NCBI RefSeq assembly: GCF_002025665.1
Contig: NZ_CP018786.1
Coordinates: forward strand, 5,250,749-5,314,748
Direction of reading: 5' to 3'
Source: Chryseobacterium indologenes
GTDB taxonomy: Bacteria > Bacteroidota > Bacteroidia > Flavobacteriales > Weeksellaceae
DNA: 64,000 nt
Numbering within the stretch: the first letter of the stretch is position 1; every line of letters begins with the position of its first letter. Of this stretch, positions 34,461 through 43,907 are shown one piece after another. The notes under the pieces are model-generated. The model did not search any database, was not told the DNA's origin, and saw only the letters and a program-made list of their open reading frames with translations. A program made the position numbers and the translations under genes.

Positions 34461-35747
34461 GTGGAATTATATTATTCATTTTCAGCATTAATCGTATTAG
34501 CATCAATATTTGCCTATCTTAACTATAGGTTTTTAAAACTTCCAAGTACCATCGGAATTATGGTAATCGCCATTGTAGTATCAATTTTTCTGGTACTGTT
34601 TGGAGAAACGGTTCTTCCGAGAACTTTCGGACATCTTCACAACCTCATGAATGGTATAGACTTTACGGAAGTGTTGATGGGTGCTATGCTTAATTTTCTA
34701 CTCTTTGCAGGGGGAATCCATATTAATATTAATGATCTGAAAGAACAGTTCAGACCTGTAGTGATATTTTCCACAGTAGGTGTTGTGATTTCTACTTTTG
34801 TGGTAGGATTCGGAATGTTTTATCTGCTTCCTTATGTAGGGGTAAAACTTCCTTTTATCTATTGTCTTGTTTTTGGAGCTTTGATTTCACCTACCGATCC
34901 GGTAGCAGTTCTGAGTGTACTGAAACAAGCTAAGGTATCCAAATCACTGGAAACAAAAGTAGCTGGAGAGTCTCTTTTCAATGACGGTATGGCAGTTGTG
35001 GTCTTTACGGTGATTTTACAGCTGGCGATCGGAAAAGAAGTGGATCTGAGTGTTGAAACAATCGGATTGCTTCTGCTTAAAGAAGCCGGAGGAGGTCTTT
35101 TACTTGGAGTTCTGTTAGGATGGGTTACTTCAAGATTGATGCGTGAAGTGGATGATTATATTATTTCCGTATTAGTAACACTTTCTGTTGTAATGGGAGG
35201 GTATCTTATTGCCCGTCAAATGCATATTTCAGGGCCATTGACGATGGTTGCTGCAGGATTGTTTATGGGAAACTTCAACAGAAGTTTCAAAATGAAATCA
35301 GTTACTCAGGACTATCTGATTAAATTCTGGGAATTGATTGATGAAATTCTGAATGCAGTATTATTCCTGTTCATCGGATTTGAACTTTTGATGATTAAAG
35401 ATCTCAGACATTTCATGATTCCGGGCGTAGTTGCCATTGTGGTCGTTCTGTTTGCAAGATTTATTTCTATCTGGGGGCCTACAAAATTTACTTCCCTGAG
35501 AAGAAGTTTCAGTCCACAGACGGTAAAAGTTCTGGTTTGGGGAGGAATTCGAGGAGGAGTTTCCATTGCATTGGCGATGTCTATTCCTAAAAGTGAATAC
35601 AGTGAAATTATTTTAAGTATTACCTATTGCGTTGTAGTATTCTCGATCATTGTTCAGGGACTTACCATTGCTAAAGTGGCGAACCCTAATAAGATTGCCA
35701 AAGAAGAGGAAGAGCAGGAAAATATTGTTGTAGAAGAAAACGCTTAA
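34461..35747 (+). CDS. CPA1 family cation:proton antiporter (NhaP-type)
   Basis: 428 residues, read from a GTG start. About twelve membrane spans are visible. The ion-binding core FGALISPTDPVAVL and the downstream GESLFNDGMAVVVF are hallmark CPA1 motifs, including the Asp pair used for exchange; GGIRGGVSIALAMSIP is the conserved later segment. It exchanges Na+ or K+ for protons at the inner membrane for pH and salt homeostasis. The C-terminal tail is short (EEEEQENIVVEENA), without the cytoplasmic regulatory domain of larger members. Confidence 0.92.
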   Translation: MELYYSFSALIVLASIFAYLNYRFLKLPSTIGIMVIAIVVSIFLVLFGETVLPRTFGHLHNLMNGIDFTEVLMGAMLNFLLFAGGIHININDLKEQFRPVVIFSTVGVVISTFVVGFGMFYLLPYVGVKLPFIYCLVFGALISPTDPVAVLSVLKQAKVSKSLETKVAGESLFNDGMAVVVFTVILQLAIGKEVDLSVETIGLLLLKEAGGGLLLGVLLGWVTSRLMREVDDYIISVLVTLSVVMGGYLIARQMHISGPLTMVAAGLFMGNFNRSFKMKSVTQDYLIKFWELIDEILNAVLFLFIGFELLMIKDLRHFMIPGVVAIVVVLFARFISIWGPTKFTSLRRSFSPQTVKVLVWGGIRGGVSIALAMSIPKSEYSEIILSITYCVVVFSIIVQGLTIAKVANPNKIAKEEEEQENIVVEENA

Positions 35748-35755
35748 ATTGTCAT

Positions 35756-36472
35756 ATGAGCATCGTTAAAGAAATACAGGAAGCACTCGCTGTTTTATCC
35801 ATTCCTGAAAAGGCTGAATTTTTTCCAAGATTCTTCAAAACAGGAAAAGGTGAATATGGTGAAGGCGACTTGTTTCTGGGAGTGAAAGTTCCGGATCAGC
35901 GCTCTGTTGCCAAAGAATATTATTCGAAAATAGATTTAAAAGAACTCAGTACATTACTTTCTTCAGAATACCATGAGCATAGGCTGACGGCTCTTTTTAT
36001 GCTGATTTCAAAGTTTGAGAAAACAAAAGATAAGGCGGTAAAAGAAAAAGTGGTCACTTTTTACCTGGATCATCTTCCTTATGTGAACAACTGGGATCTG
36101 GTAGATTCTACCTGTTATAAGATTTTAGGAAGGTATGCTTTTGAAAATCAGAAAGAAAGCCTTCTTGTGGAACTTTCGGAATCTGAGGAAATGTGGCATA
36201 AGAGAATTGCTGTAGTGGGAACTATGCACTATATAAAAAAGGGTTCATTTAATCTGACCAAAGAATTCGTAACCAGAAATCTTAAACATCCCCATGATTT
36301 GATGCACAAGGCAAACGGTTGGTTGCTAAGGGAAATGGGAAATAAAAATGAAGGCGAGCTGATCAGCTTTCTGAATCAGTATTACAAAGAAATGCCGAGA
36401 ACCTGTCTTCGGTATGCTATTGAAAAACTGGATGAAGATCTTCGTCAGGATTATCTTAAAGGACGAGTATAA
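35756..36472 (+). CDS. DNA alkylation repair protein (AlkD-like HEAT-repeat glycosylase)
   Basis: 238 residues, typical AlkD length. The whole chain is helical HEAT-like repeat: PEKAEFFPRFFKTGKGEYG, GVKVPDQRSVAKEYY (the family's G(V/I)..P..R), HEHRLTALFML, VNNWDLVDSTCYKILGRY and WLLREMGNKN. The Trp-Asp pair in NNWDLVD and the later Trp correspond to the AlkD DNA-binding and catalytic surface. It removes 3-methyladenine and 7-methylguanine lesions. It starts 8 bases after the antiporter stop and is probably read on the same transcript. A weak hairpin at 36481-36499 follows. Confidence 0.9.
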   Translation: MSIVKEIQEALAVLSIPEKAEFFPRFFKTGKGEYGEGDLFLGVKVPDQRSVAKEYYSKIDLKELSTLLSSEYHEHRLTALFMLISKFEKTKDKAVKEKVVTFYLDHLPYVNNWDLVDSTCYKILGRYAFENQKESLLVELSESEEMWHKRIAVVGTMHYIKKGSFNLTKEFVTRNLKHPHDLMHKANGWLLREMGNKNEGELISFLNQYYKEMPRTCLRYAIEKLDEDLRQDYLKGRV

Positions 36473-36579
36473 AAAATAATATACGGAATAGCACCGTATT
36501 TTCCCCTGAAAAAGTACCGGGAAACAGCTATTTATGCCCAAAAAATCAAAGATTATAAGGATTTAAGGTCAGAATTGAG

Positions 36580-36587
36580 TAATTTTG
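36580..36587 (+). promoter_or_regulatory. -7 element for the lipoprotein/large envelope gene operon
   Basis: TAATTTTG, a perfect TAnnTTTG, ends 17 bases before the ATG at 36605. No clear TTG lies upstream. It supports 36605 as the start instead of the in-frame TTG at 36575, which would lie upstream of the box. Confidence 0.5.
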
Positions 36588-36604
36588 TGCTTTTAAACCT
36601 AATC

Positions 36605-37273
36605 ATGAAAAAAAATCTCAGATTATTTCTTCTATGTATTCCTTTACTGTTTCTGACAAGCTGTTTTGATATTCTTGATAAAGTGAATATAAAAGCTGAC
36701 GGAACAGGAGAATATACTATTATCCTTAACGCCAGCAAGAGCAAAACAAGACTGGCCTCTATCTCTAAGATGGAAACCATCAACGGAAAAAAAGTTCCTA
36801 AAAAGGCAGAAATTGAAAATAAAATCAATGAAGCTGCCAAAATTTTTAAAGCAACACCAGGAATCAGTAATGTGAAAACATCTATGGATTTTGATAATTA
36901 CATCATCAAGCTGAGCTGTAATTTCAAAAAAATTGAAAACATCAATGCAGGCCTGGAAAAACTGAAAACCCAGAAAATATTGGGTAAAATGGTTCCAACT
37001 CAGGTGTACAGCCAAAATCTTGAGAAAAAGACCTTGACAAGGAATAAAGTCAATACTTTCAAGGCTGATTATGACAAGATGAGTAAGGGTGATAAAGAAG
37101 TTTTTAACGATGCTCGGTATACTTCCATCATGCAGTTTGAAAATCCAGTGAAATCACAAACTAATACTAATTACGTGCTTTCTCCCAACAAAAAGGCTCT
37201 TAAACTGGAAGCAGATATCCTGGATGTAATCCTTCAGAAAAAACAAATACAAAACACCATTCTTTTTCAATAA
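36605..37273 (+). CDS. Lipoprotein of unknown function, first gene of a three-gene unit
   Basis: 222 residues from the ATG at 36605. Lipobox LLFLTSC with Cys18. The mature protein starts FDILDKVNIKADGTGEYT and alternates strands and helices (KIFKATPGISNVKTSMDFDN; FKKIENINAGLEKLKTQKI). It resembles the common Bacteroidota lipoproteins in which a short beta domain follows DVHIxxDGSG. No enzyme motif. The next gene starts 17 bases later. Confidence 0.75.
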   Translation: MKKNLRLFLLCIPLLFLTSCFDILDKVNIKADGTGEYTIILNASKSKTRLASISKMETINGKKVPKKAEIENKINEAAKIFKATPGISNVKTSMDFDNYIIKLSCNFKKIENINAGLEKLKTQKILGKMVPTQVYSQNLEKKTLTRNKVNTFKADYDKMSKGDKEVFNDARYTSIMQFENPVKSQTNTNYVLSPNKKALKLEADILDVILQKKQIQNTILFQ

Positions 37274-37290
37274 ATTTCTAAACTATAGTC

Positions 37291-39309
37291 ATGAAATCTA
37301 TCTTTTTAAAAACGCAAACAATTATTTTCGTTCTCTTTGGCTTTACATTGATTTTAGCCCAAAACAGCATGAAAATTCCTTCCGATGCCGTATTTTATAT
37401 GGAAGTTAACGGAAAACAACTTAATAATAAAATCAACTGGAATAAACTGAATCCTTTGCTGCATGAGCTCAGCAAAAAGAGCAAAGAAAATCTTTCATGG
37501 ACAGATTATTCCAAAACAGGAATCAAATACGATGCTGTTCAATACCATTATGCAAGTTTTAATGACTCTATTAAAGCCTATAATACCCATTTTATCATTG
37601 ACAATAAGGAAAAGTTTCAGGAATTCATTAATTCTGTAAAGAAAAAAGGACAGGAAGTTTCCAGCAGAAAGAACTATTCTTATGTAGATATCAACGATGA
37701 TATTTTTGTAGCGTGGAACGGAAGCCGTGCTGTTCTGAGCATGATCAGCTATACAAAACCTTATAAGAATCTTTGGGCAGAGGAAGCAGTTGCAGACAGT
37801 ACTGCTGTTGCAGTGGTTGACTCCGCTTATGCAGAGCCGGGAGATACAGTGTATACAGAAGAACCGGAAAAACCTTTTGATTATAAAGAAGAAATCAAAA
37901 GTCTGAAGGATGATATCAAGTATCTGAAAGAAAGTATAAAAGATAACAACAACGAGATTGCAAGAATCCAGAAAGATATCAAATACCTGGAGAAACATCA
38001 TAAATATCCTGCAGAGAAAGAAACTGCTGAAAATTCTGAAAACGGAGAAGAAATGCCTGAAGACGCTTATGATGAGGAAGAAGAAAAAGCTTTTCAGAAA
38101 GAACAGGATTCTATCCGCAGAGAAAACTTCAGGGTTGTTAAAAAGAACGCAGAAGATCGTTTTGACCAATATTTCAGTTCAAATTTAGAAATTGAAGTGC
38201 CTAAAGAAATGCTGTCATTCCGAGATGCCAATTCCGATGTTTTTGTATACACAGACTATGGAAGGATTGTAAACGAAGGAATCTACGGAAAGATGACGAA
38301 GTACTACGGCTACGGACAGTTTTTCAAAAACATGTACAATTCCAACTATGCATACAATCTGTACTTTGACAAAGATAAAGTAAGACTGGTTAACAATTAT
38401 CAGCATAAAAATGCTGACATTCAAAAGAATATTTCCGCCATTTATAAAGGTAAGAAAAACAAAAAGCTGCTGGAGCTGATCAATGAGAAAAGTGTTGGTT
38501 ACTATGCCATGAATGTAAATGGGGCAAAATGTTTTGATATGATGTACAGTCTTCTTCAGAACTCTGGAGAAAATGAGTACAAAAAAGAAATGGAGCTGAT
38601 TATGGAAACCATGAAAATTGTACTGGATGAAGAAGCAATTGCCAAAATTGCACCAGGAAACGGAATCTTTGTTTTGAATGAATTGAAATCCAAAACCGTA
38701 GAATACACCGATTACGAATACGATGCTGATTTCAATGAAAAAGAAGTAAAGAAAACAAAAGAAATCGCTGTTCCTAACTTCACTTTCGCTTTTGCAACAG
38801 AGAATGAAGGGTACTGGAATCGTATTTTTGATTTGCTGACAACCAACAAAAAACTGTCTAAGAGATTCTCTAAAAAAGGAAACCTTTACACCTTTAAAGA
38901 AGAGAAAAACGGAGGATATGTAGATCAGTTGTTTTTTACTGTGAAGGATGGAGTAGTGTATCTGATGAGTGCAGCAGATAATAATTTGCCGGTAAACCAA
39001 TCTGATATTTCCAGAAAATGGGCCAAAGATTCCGCTAAATATCCATTGTCCGGCAGACTGGATATCCAGAAGCTTTTAACAGGATTAGATAAAGAATTCA
39101 AAAGTCCGAAAGAAAGAAAAACATTAGAAGCGATCAAAAAAAATGTAGGAGAGTTGTATTATAAAACTGAAGTAAAAGGAGAAAGTATCCAGACTGAGAT
39201 GAACTATAACATCAAAGATTCTTCAGAAAACAGCTTAATGTATTTCTTTGATATATTCGATCAGGTTTTTAAAGCTAAAGAAACAGAAAAGAAGCCTCAA
39301 ATTTTATAG
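37291..39309 (+). CDS. Large secreted envelope protein with internal coiled coil
   Basis: 672 residues; signal peptide 1-23 (ending LILAQ). The opening domain (IPSDAVFYMEVNGKQLNNKI) is followed by an acidic coiled coil at about 190-235 (EIKSLKDDIKYLKESIKDNN) and a very acidic hinge (EEMPEDAYDEEEEKAF). The second half holds LLELINEKSVGYYAMNVNG and DYEYDADFNEKEVKKTKEI. The latter is clearly related to DYEYDDNF-type sequence in the next protein, so the two share an ancestral domain. Overall resemblance to DUF4836-type proteins is possible but uncertain. No catalytic residues recognised. Confidence 0.7.
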   Translation: MKSIFLKTQTIIFVLFGFTLILAQNSMKIPSDAVFYMEVNGKQLNNKINWNKLNPLLHELSKKSKENLSWTDYSKTGIKYDAVQYHYASFNDSIKAYNTHFIIDNKEKFQEFINSVKKKGQEVSSRKNYSYVDINDDIFVAWNGSRAVLSMISYTKPYKNLWAEEAVADSTAVAVVDSAYAEPGDTVYTEEPEKPFDYKEEIKSLKDDIKYLKESIKDNNNEIARIQKDIKYLEKHHKYPAEKETAENSENGEEMPEDAYDEEEEKAFQKEQDSIRRENFRVVKKNAEDRFDQYFSSNLEIEVPKEMLSFRDANSDVFVYTDYGRIVNEGIYGKMTKYYGYGQFFKNMYNSNYAYNLYFDKDKVRLVNNYQHKNADIQKNISAIYKGKKNKKLLELINEKSVGYYAMNVNGAKCFDMMYSLLQNSGENEYKKEMELIMETMKIVLDEEAIAKIAPGNGIFVLNELKSKTVEYTDYEYDADFNEKEVKKTKEIAVPNFTFAFATENEGYWNRIFDLLTTNKKLSKRFSKKGNLYTFKEEKNGGYVDQLFFTVKDGVVYLMSAADNNLPVNQSDISRKWAKDSAKYPLSGRLDIQKLLTGLDKEFKSPKERKTLEAIKKNVGELYYKTEVKGESIQTEMNYNIKDSSENSLMYFFDIFDQVFKAKETEKKPQIL

Positions 39310-40548
39310 ATGAACAAAAAGAAGATTATTGTCCCGTTATTTTTATTACTGGCTGTTGCAGTATATTTTGTAGCTTTTCACAAAGATAAAAGCCTTCAAT
39401 ATATTCCTGATAATGCAGATGCAGTCGTCTTAATCGACACAAAGAAATTAACGGGGCAATACCTCTTCAGCTTAGTAACCCATCCTTCAAAATGGTCCGG
39501 AAGCAAAGCAAAAAGTAAAACCTCCGGTTCATTGAAAAATTCAGGGATCAGAATTCCGGATTTTCTGCAGATATTCCACGTTAAAGACACTGAATTTTCA
39601 GAATGGTACAGCGTTTTAGAGCTTAAAGATTCGCAAAAATTCATCACCTATTTAAAGAAACAAAGTTTTGTTGCTAAAGGAAATAACCGTTTTCAGAAGG
39701 AGCAGTTTTTCTTTATGATAGAAGGAAATTATTGTATTGTAGGAACTTCAGATCATGCTTTTGAAAACCTTCAAAAAAAGCTTCTTCAGAATTCTGTACA
39801 CCATGTTTGGGAGGCAGACCGTTTTATTCAAAATACATCGGGAAGTATTTCATTCATTTCAGGCAAGAAAATTCACAGCTTTTCTATTGAGTTAAATGAT
39901 GACGAAATTGAGATCAGAAATAACTCAGATCTTGAGACTTTTAATATAATTGCTTCTAAGCTTCAGAAAGGAAATCAATTTCTGGAACTGGAGCTGGACA
40001 GGGAAAACATCAGAAACTTTACCCGTTTTTTCAATAAGAGTATCGCAGATTCATCACAGGCTGTTTCCTTAAAAGCCACTGCAAATCTAGAGCAGGCCAA
40101 TGATACTATTATCAGTTATGAATATGATGATAATTTCAATGAAGTTGAAAAGAAGACTTTCCAAAAAATTACCCAACCGAATTATACCATTGATATTGTA
40201 AGTAGTGATCCCGAAAAGACCTGGGAATACTTTCAGTCTAAAAAGTGGATCAATGAAGATAATCAATTCACGGCAATTCCTTTTCAACCCAACGAAATCA
40301 AAAAGAATAATAAAGGGGTTATCATAAAGTCAACCCGAAAATCCGTATCATTATCTCCCCAGCTCAAAGAAAATTACCTGCTAATCAGAAATAATGCTTT
40401 GTTATATTCCTCTTTGAAAACATTGAGTAACACTGAGAAAAGGATCATTTCTGACATCGATTACGTATTGTATGGGAACAAGGCTCAGAATTATTGGATA
40501 AAAATAAAAGCGAAGAAAGGAGAATTACCATTAATTTTACGGTGGTAA
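39310..40548 (+). CDS. Membrane-anchored paralogue of the preceding large envelope protein
   Basis: 412 residues. One N-terminal membrane anchor (about 5-22, IIVPLFLLLAVAVYFVAF) and then a periplasmic domain opening YIPDNADAVVLIDTKKLTG, the counterpart of IPSDAVFYMEVNGKQL in the upstream protein. Shared later segment: SYEYDDNFNEVEKKTFQKI, followed by QPNYTIDIV. The coiled coil and acidic hinge of the larger protein are missing. The start codon follows the upstream stop with no gap, so the two are surely co-translated. Function unknown; a complex of the two is plausible. Confidence 0.7.
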   Translation: MNKKKIIVPLFLLLAVAVYFVAFHKDKSLQYIPDNADAVVLIDTKKLTGQYLFSLVTHPSKWSGSKAKSKTSGSLKNSGIRIPDFLQIFHVKDTEFSEWYSVLELKDSQKFITYLKKQSFVAKGNNRFQKEQFFFMIEGNYCIVGTSDHAFENLQKKLLQNSVHHVWEADRFIQNTSGSISFISGKKIHSFSIELNDDEIEIRNNSDLETFNIIASKLQKGNQFLELELDRENIRNFTRFFNKSIADSSQAVSLKATANLEQANDTIISYEYDDNFNEVEKKTFQKITQPNYTIDIVSSDPEKTWEYFQSKKWINEDNQFTAIPFQPNEIKKNNKGVIIKSTRKSVSLSPQLKENYLLIRNNALLYSSLKTLSNTEKRIISDIDYVLYGNKAQNYWIKIKAKKGELPLILRW

Positions 40549-40576
40549 GCATAGAAACCGAATAAAATTTTCATTA

Positions 40577-40915
40577 ATGGCTCCATCAGACATTGCATTG
40601 CTCAAAACTTTTACTCATTATTTTTTACATCTCGTTTTTCCGGTCTTTATTGCATTGGTTTTTTATCGTAAAAATTGGAAAAAGGCATATTTTATTCTTC
40701 TTGCTACCATGCTGGTAGATCTGGACCATCTTTTTGCCAATCCTATTTTTGATCCGTCAAGAGGAAGCATAGGTTTTCATTTTTTACATTCTTATTATGC
40801 CATTGCGGTGTATTTTTTGCTGCTGTTCTTTAAAGGAAATATAAGGATTATAGGAATTGGGATTCTGTTTCATATGTTTACAGATTATCAGGACTTTAAC
40901 TTCTGGCCTCATTAA
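40577..40915 (+). CDS. DUF6122 small membrane protein
   Basis: 112 residues with four hydrophobic spans. Seen: LKTFTHYFLHLVFPVFIA, MLVDLDHLFANPIFDP (the conserved D-x-DH, possibly a metal site), RGSIGFHFLHSYYAI and the end HMFTDYQDFNFW. The repeated His and Asp on membrane edges recall metal-dependent membrane hydrolases of the YdjM type, but no activity is known for this family. It is 28 bases behind the envelope protein gene. Confidence 0.85.
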   Translation: MAPSDIALLKTFTHYFLHLVFPVFIALVFYRKNWKKAYFILLATMLVDLDHLFANPIFDPSRGSIGFHFLHSYYAIAVYFLLLFFKGNIRIIGIGILFHMFTDYQDFNFWPH

Positions 40916-40981
40916 AATATCATTAATATTTTCTTTTAATATTGAAATTATTATAGATTTTTTGTATTTTGTAGTCAAGAT

Positions 40982-42052
40982 ATGAGACTAAAAGAACTTT
41001 TACATTATACCTATATTTTTCCTATTCTGGCGGTAGGATACTACTTTTCCGGATTGATGGGAAGTGGTGTTCTTTATGATATCATTGCCGGTATTTTATT
41101 AATCGGAAGCGTTTTGTCAGCAGTGCATCATGCTGAAGTTGTAGCTCATAAAGTAGGGGAGCCTTTTGGAACCATTATTCTGGCACTTTGTATCACCATT
41201 ATTGAAGTGGCACTTATCATCTCGCTGATGGTTGCCGGCGGAGATCAGGCGATCACGCTGGCCAGAGATACCGTTTTTGCTGCCGTAATGCTTATTCTTA
41301 ACGGAATTTTGGGAATATGTATTTTGGTAGGTGGCGTTAAATATCATGAACAGTTCTTTGCAAGAACTTCAGCAACTACTTATCTGGTGAGTATTGTTTC
41401 CATTCTGGTACTTACCCTAGTTCTTCCCAATTTTACTTCAAGTGTCAACGGACCATTCTACAACGAAGCTCAGCTTATTTTTATATCCATTGCATGTCTT
41501 GCCATTTATGGGGTTTTCCTGATGGTGCAGACTGTGCGCCACAGAAGTTATTTTATTGTTCCTGATGAGCATCCTGAAGAGCATTATATTCCTTCATTAC
41601 CTAAAACACTTATCAGCTTTGTCTTTTTGGTGATTTGCCTTGTTATTGTTGTACTTATGGCCAAAGGATTGTCTGATACAATAGAAGGAATGGTGCAAAG
41701 TCTTGGAGCTCCAAAATCTCTGGTTGGTGTAATTATTGCTGCTGTAGTTCTTCTTCCTGAAGGCGTAGCAGCGATCCGTGCAGCAAGAGCCAATCAAATT
41801 CAATCCAGTTTGAATCTGGCATTGGGTTCAGCTCTGGCAAGTATCGGTCTCACTATTCCTGCGGTTTCAGCGGTATGCATTATGTATGATATCCCACTTG
41901 TATTAGGATTGGATAAAAAAGACATTATCCTGCTTTCTTTATCCGTATTTATTGTGATGCTATCTTTAAGTCGTGGAAAAACAAATATCCTGTACGGGAC
42001 TGTTCTGTTGGTGAATTTGGCAGCCTATATCTTTACGGTAATCGTTCCTTAA
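40982..42052 (+). CDS. Calcium/cation:proton antiporter (ChaA-like)
   Basis: 356 residues with about eleven spans and the two inverted repeats of the CaCA superfamily. The first acidic repeat is seen as HHAEVVAHKVGEPFGTIILA followed by TIIEVALIISLMVAGG, and the second as LLPEGVAAIRAARANQ with SLNLALGSALASIGLTIP. The Glu in each repeat binds the cation. Exchange of Ca2+ (or Na+/K+) for H+ at the inner membrane is expected. The leader region 40916-40981 is very A/T-rich. Confidence 0.9.
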   Translation: MRLKELLHYTYIFPILAVGYYFSGLMGSGVLYDIIAGILLIGSVLSAVHHAEVVAHKVGEPFGTIILALCITIIEVALIISLMVAGGDQAITLARDTVFAAVMLILNGILGICILVGGVKYHEQFFARTSATTYLVSIVSILVLTLVLPNFTSSVNGPFYNEAQLIFISIACLAIYGVFLMVQTVRHRSYFIVPDEHPEEHYIPSLPKTLISFVFLVICLVIVVLMAKGLSDTIEGMVQSLGAPKSLVGVIIAAVVLLPEGVAAIRAARANQIQSSLNLALGSALASIGLTIPAVSAVCIMYDIPLVLGLDKKDIILLSLSVFIVMLSLSRGKTNILYGTVLLVNLAAYIFTVIVP

Positions 42053-42117
42053 AAAAGCAATTATTATTTGATCAATTCTGGAATTTTTTAACTCGTATCC
42101 CCACTCCCCACATTGCA

Positions 42118-42498
42118 TTATAATCTTCTCGCCAACTCCATTTTGAAAGCCATCAGTTTGGCTATATTCTCGGATTTATAGATTGCCATATCGGCATTTT
42201 CTCCTACGAAATTTTCCTCAATAGTAGTACGCCAAAGCAGCAGCCATCTGTCAAAGTGTTTCTGCTCCATAGCCTGTATCTCATTAATCGGGAAGTGGAC
42301 ACCAATTGGATTTCCTTTATAGCTCATCTGCCCAAAAAGAATAGATTCCCAGAAAGAATACATTTTAGGAAGATGTTTGTCCCAATCTACTTTAGCAATA
42401 TCATTAAAAAAGAATCCAATGGTTTCATCTTTAACAACTTTGTTGTAAAATGAATTGACAAGGTGTTCAATATCTTCTCTTGATTCAAGCTTTTTCAT
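42118..42498 (-). CDS. Group III truncated haemoglobin
   Basis: 126 residues, normal for the group. Seen: SREDIEHLVNSFYNKVVKD at the first helix, FFFNDIAKVDWDKHLPKMYSFWESILFG in the B-E region with a Trp typical of group III, and the proximal His in MEQKHFDRWLLLW. It binds haem and O2 or NO in the cytoplasm. It converges on the antiporter gene; no clear terminator stands between them, only 65 bases. Confidence 0.92.
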   Translation of the reverse strand: MKKLESREDIEHLVNSFYNKVVKDETIGFFFNDIAKVDWDKHLPKMYSFWESILFGQMSYKGNPIGVHFPINEIQAMEQKHFDRWLLLWRTTIEENFVGENADMAIYKSENIAKLMAFKMELARRL

Positions 42499-42699
42499 AG
42501 TTCAAAGTTAGTACAATTCGTATTAAAAATTCCAGTCGCGAAATTGATAAATTTCATGTAAACAGTATTTTAGAGTACAACGTATTATAAAATAATGGAA
42601 AATTGGGAAAGATTAAAATTTGATTAATTCGCAAAAAAATACCTCAAAGGAATTCATTTTTTGTAAATTTAATTATTAAACACTAAAAAAATTATTAAA

Positions 42700-43692
42700 A
42701 TGATCAAAAAAATCAATTCTATTTGTATTCTCTTACTGATGTTTTCAGTATCATGTTCAAGGGATGAAGTGAGTGCTATGAATGATGATTCAGAAAAAGT
42801 AAATTATTCTGAAGTAAAGAAATCACAGTTTACTGAGACAGAGATGCTTCAGCAAGGCTGGAAAATCGTAAATGACTTTCAATTGCCATGTAATAATAGT
42901 TTTAGGACCAATTACAGTTCATCTAATGAAGAGCGCGAAATCCCTTTCAAATCCAATCATCTGAAGGATATGGGATATGATATTAGTTATTCCGGTGAAA
43001 GGACGAGATTGAAAAATGTTTTTGCTTATTCTGGTCAGGTTCCGGACGGAATTATATTTAATCCTGACCTTTCTGTAGACGGAGATGTACGGAACACGGC
43101 TCCTAATCCTGATGTTTCCATTGTTTTAGGAACTCCTGAGGTATCCATAAAAACTGACGGAGTAGATTTACCGGATAATGCTTATACTACAGAAGCCATT
43201 AATAATGGGGACAGAGAAAGTGAAATTACAGTAACCTATTCTTATAAAAAAGGATATTCTACTTCCTGGAAGCGGACTGTTTCAGGTTCATTTGAAGTGG
43301 CAGCATCAGTATCCGTTGATATTCCGTTAGTGGCAAAAGCTTCTGCAAGTACAAAAGTAGTTGTGGGAGGAGATACAACGGAAGGTACAGAAAATTCTGA
43401 AGAAATTACTGAGACCAGCAGCTACAAAACCATTGTTCCTGCTCATTCTAAAAAATCAATTTCTGTCCTGACGAAGTTAAAAGGATCATCTGTTGAATAC
43501 TTTGTACCTATGAAATTAAAGGGAAGATTGCAGGCCAATTTTCCTTCTCCGGTAGATGGACATTATTATTGGGCTTTTCCTATTGAAAGCTTCCCTAATT
43601 TTCTTTCTAATATACATGGAGAATCAGGAGTAGTAAAATCTGTCAGCAATGTAAGTGTTACTGTACTGGAATCACCGGCACAAAAGATATAG
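42700..43692 (+). CDS. Aerolysin/ETX-MTX2-like lipoprotein
   Basis: 330 residues. Lipobox VSC with Cys19. After an N-terminal part of about 120 residues the chain changes to the long, Ser/Thr-alternating strands of beta-pore-forming proteins: EITVTYSYKKGYSTSWKRTV, FEVAASVSVDIPLVAKASAS, SEEITETSSYKTIVPAHSKK and SISVLTKLKGSS. The P-x-H-S-K-x-x-V step followed by two strands is typical of the ETX/MTX2 fold, and the short amphipathic middle could be the membrane-inserting hairpin. The assignment is from pattern, not alignment. The lipid anchor is unusual for a toxin and suggests surface display. It is followed by a transposase relic and an M60 peptidase. Confidence 0.6.
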   Translation: MIKKINSICILLLMFSVSCSRDEVSAMNDDSEKVNYSEVKKSQFTETEMLQQGWKIVNDFQLPCNNSFRTNYSSSNEEREIPFKSNHLKDMGYDISYSGERTRLKNVFAYSGQVPDGIIFNPDLSVDGDVRNTAPNPDVSIVLGTPEVSIKTDGVDLPDNAYTTEAINNGDRESEITVTYSYKKGYSTSWKRTVSGSFEVAASVSVDIPLVAKASASTKVVVGGDTTEGTENSEEITETSSYKTIVPAHSKKSISVLTKLKGSSVEYFVPMKLKGRLQANFPSPVDGHYYWAFPIESFPNFLSNIHGESGVVKSVSNVSVTVLESPAQKI

Positions 43693-43907
43693 AATTACTC
43701 TTATCAAAAAAGGAAAAGTAGAGTGTTACTTTTATTTTTTGTCATTTTAGCAGCTTAATGTATAGCGGATTCGGGACAGAATAATTCAACTGGTGGTGTA
43801 TAATTAAAAACAGGTAGGTATAAATTTTTGCAATTATTTTAATTCTTAATTTTAGAAATAAAACTTTTAGTATGATGTATAAGTATTTGGTAAAGCTATA
43901 ATAGAAA

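Noticed and set aside
37495..38169. A 224-codon minus-strand open frame with many hydrophobic residues
   Set aside because: It is the mirror image of the coiled-coil region (Lys/Glu codons read as Phe/Leu). Not a membrane protein gene.
38215..39000. A 261-codon minus-strand open frame opposite the large envelope gene
   Set aside because: It lies wholly within a signal-peptide-bearing gene with good codon structure. Its translation is rich in Phe, Ile, Cys and Val, as expected from the complement of lysine-rich sequence, and shows no motif.
43693..43907. A further gene between the aerolysin-like gene and the transposase relic
   Set aside because: All frames are closed by frequent stops; no motif is visible. 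It is probably decayed IS or plain intergenic sequence.
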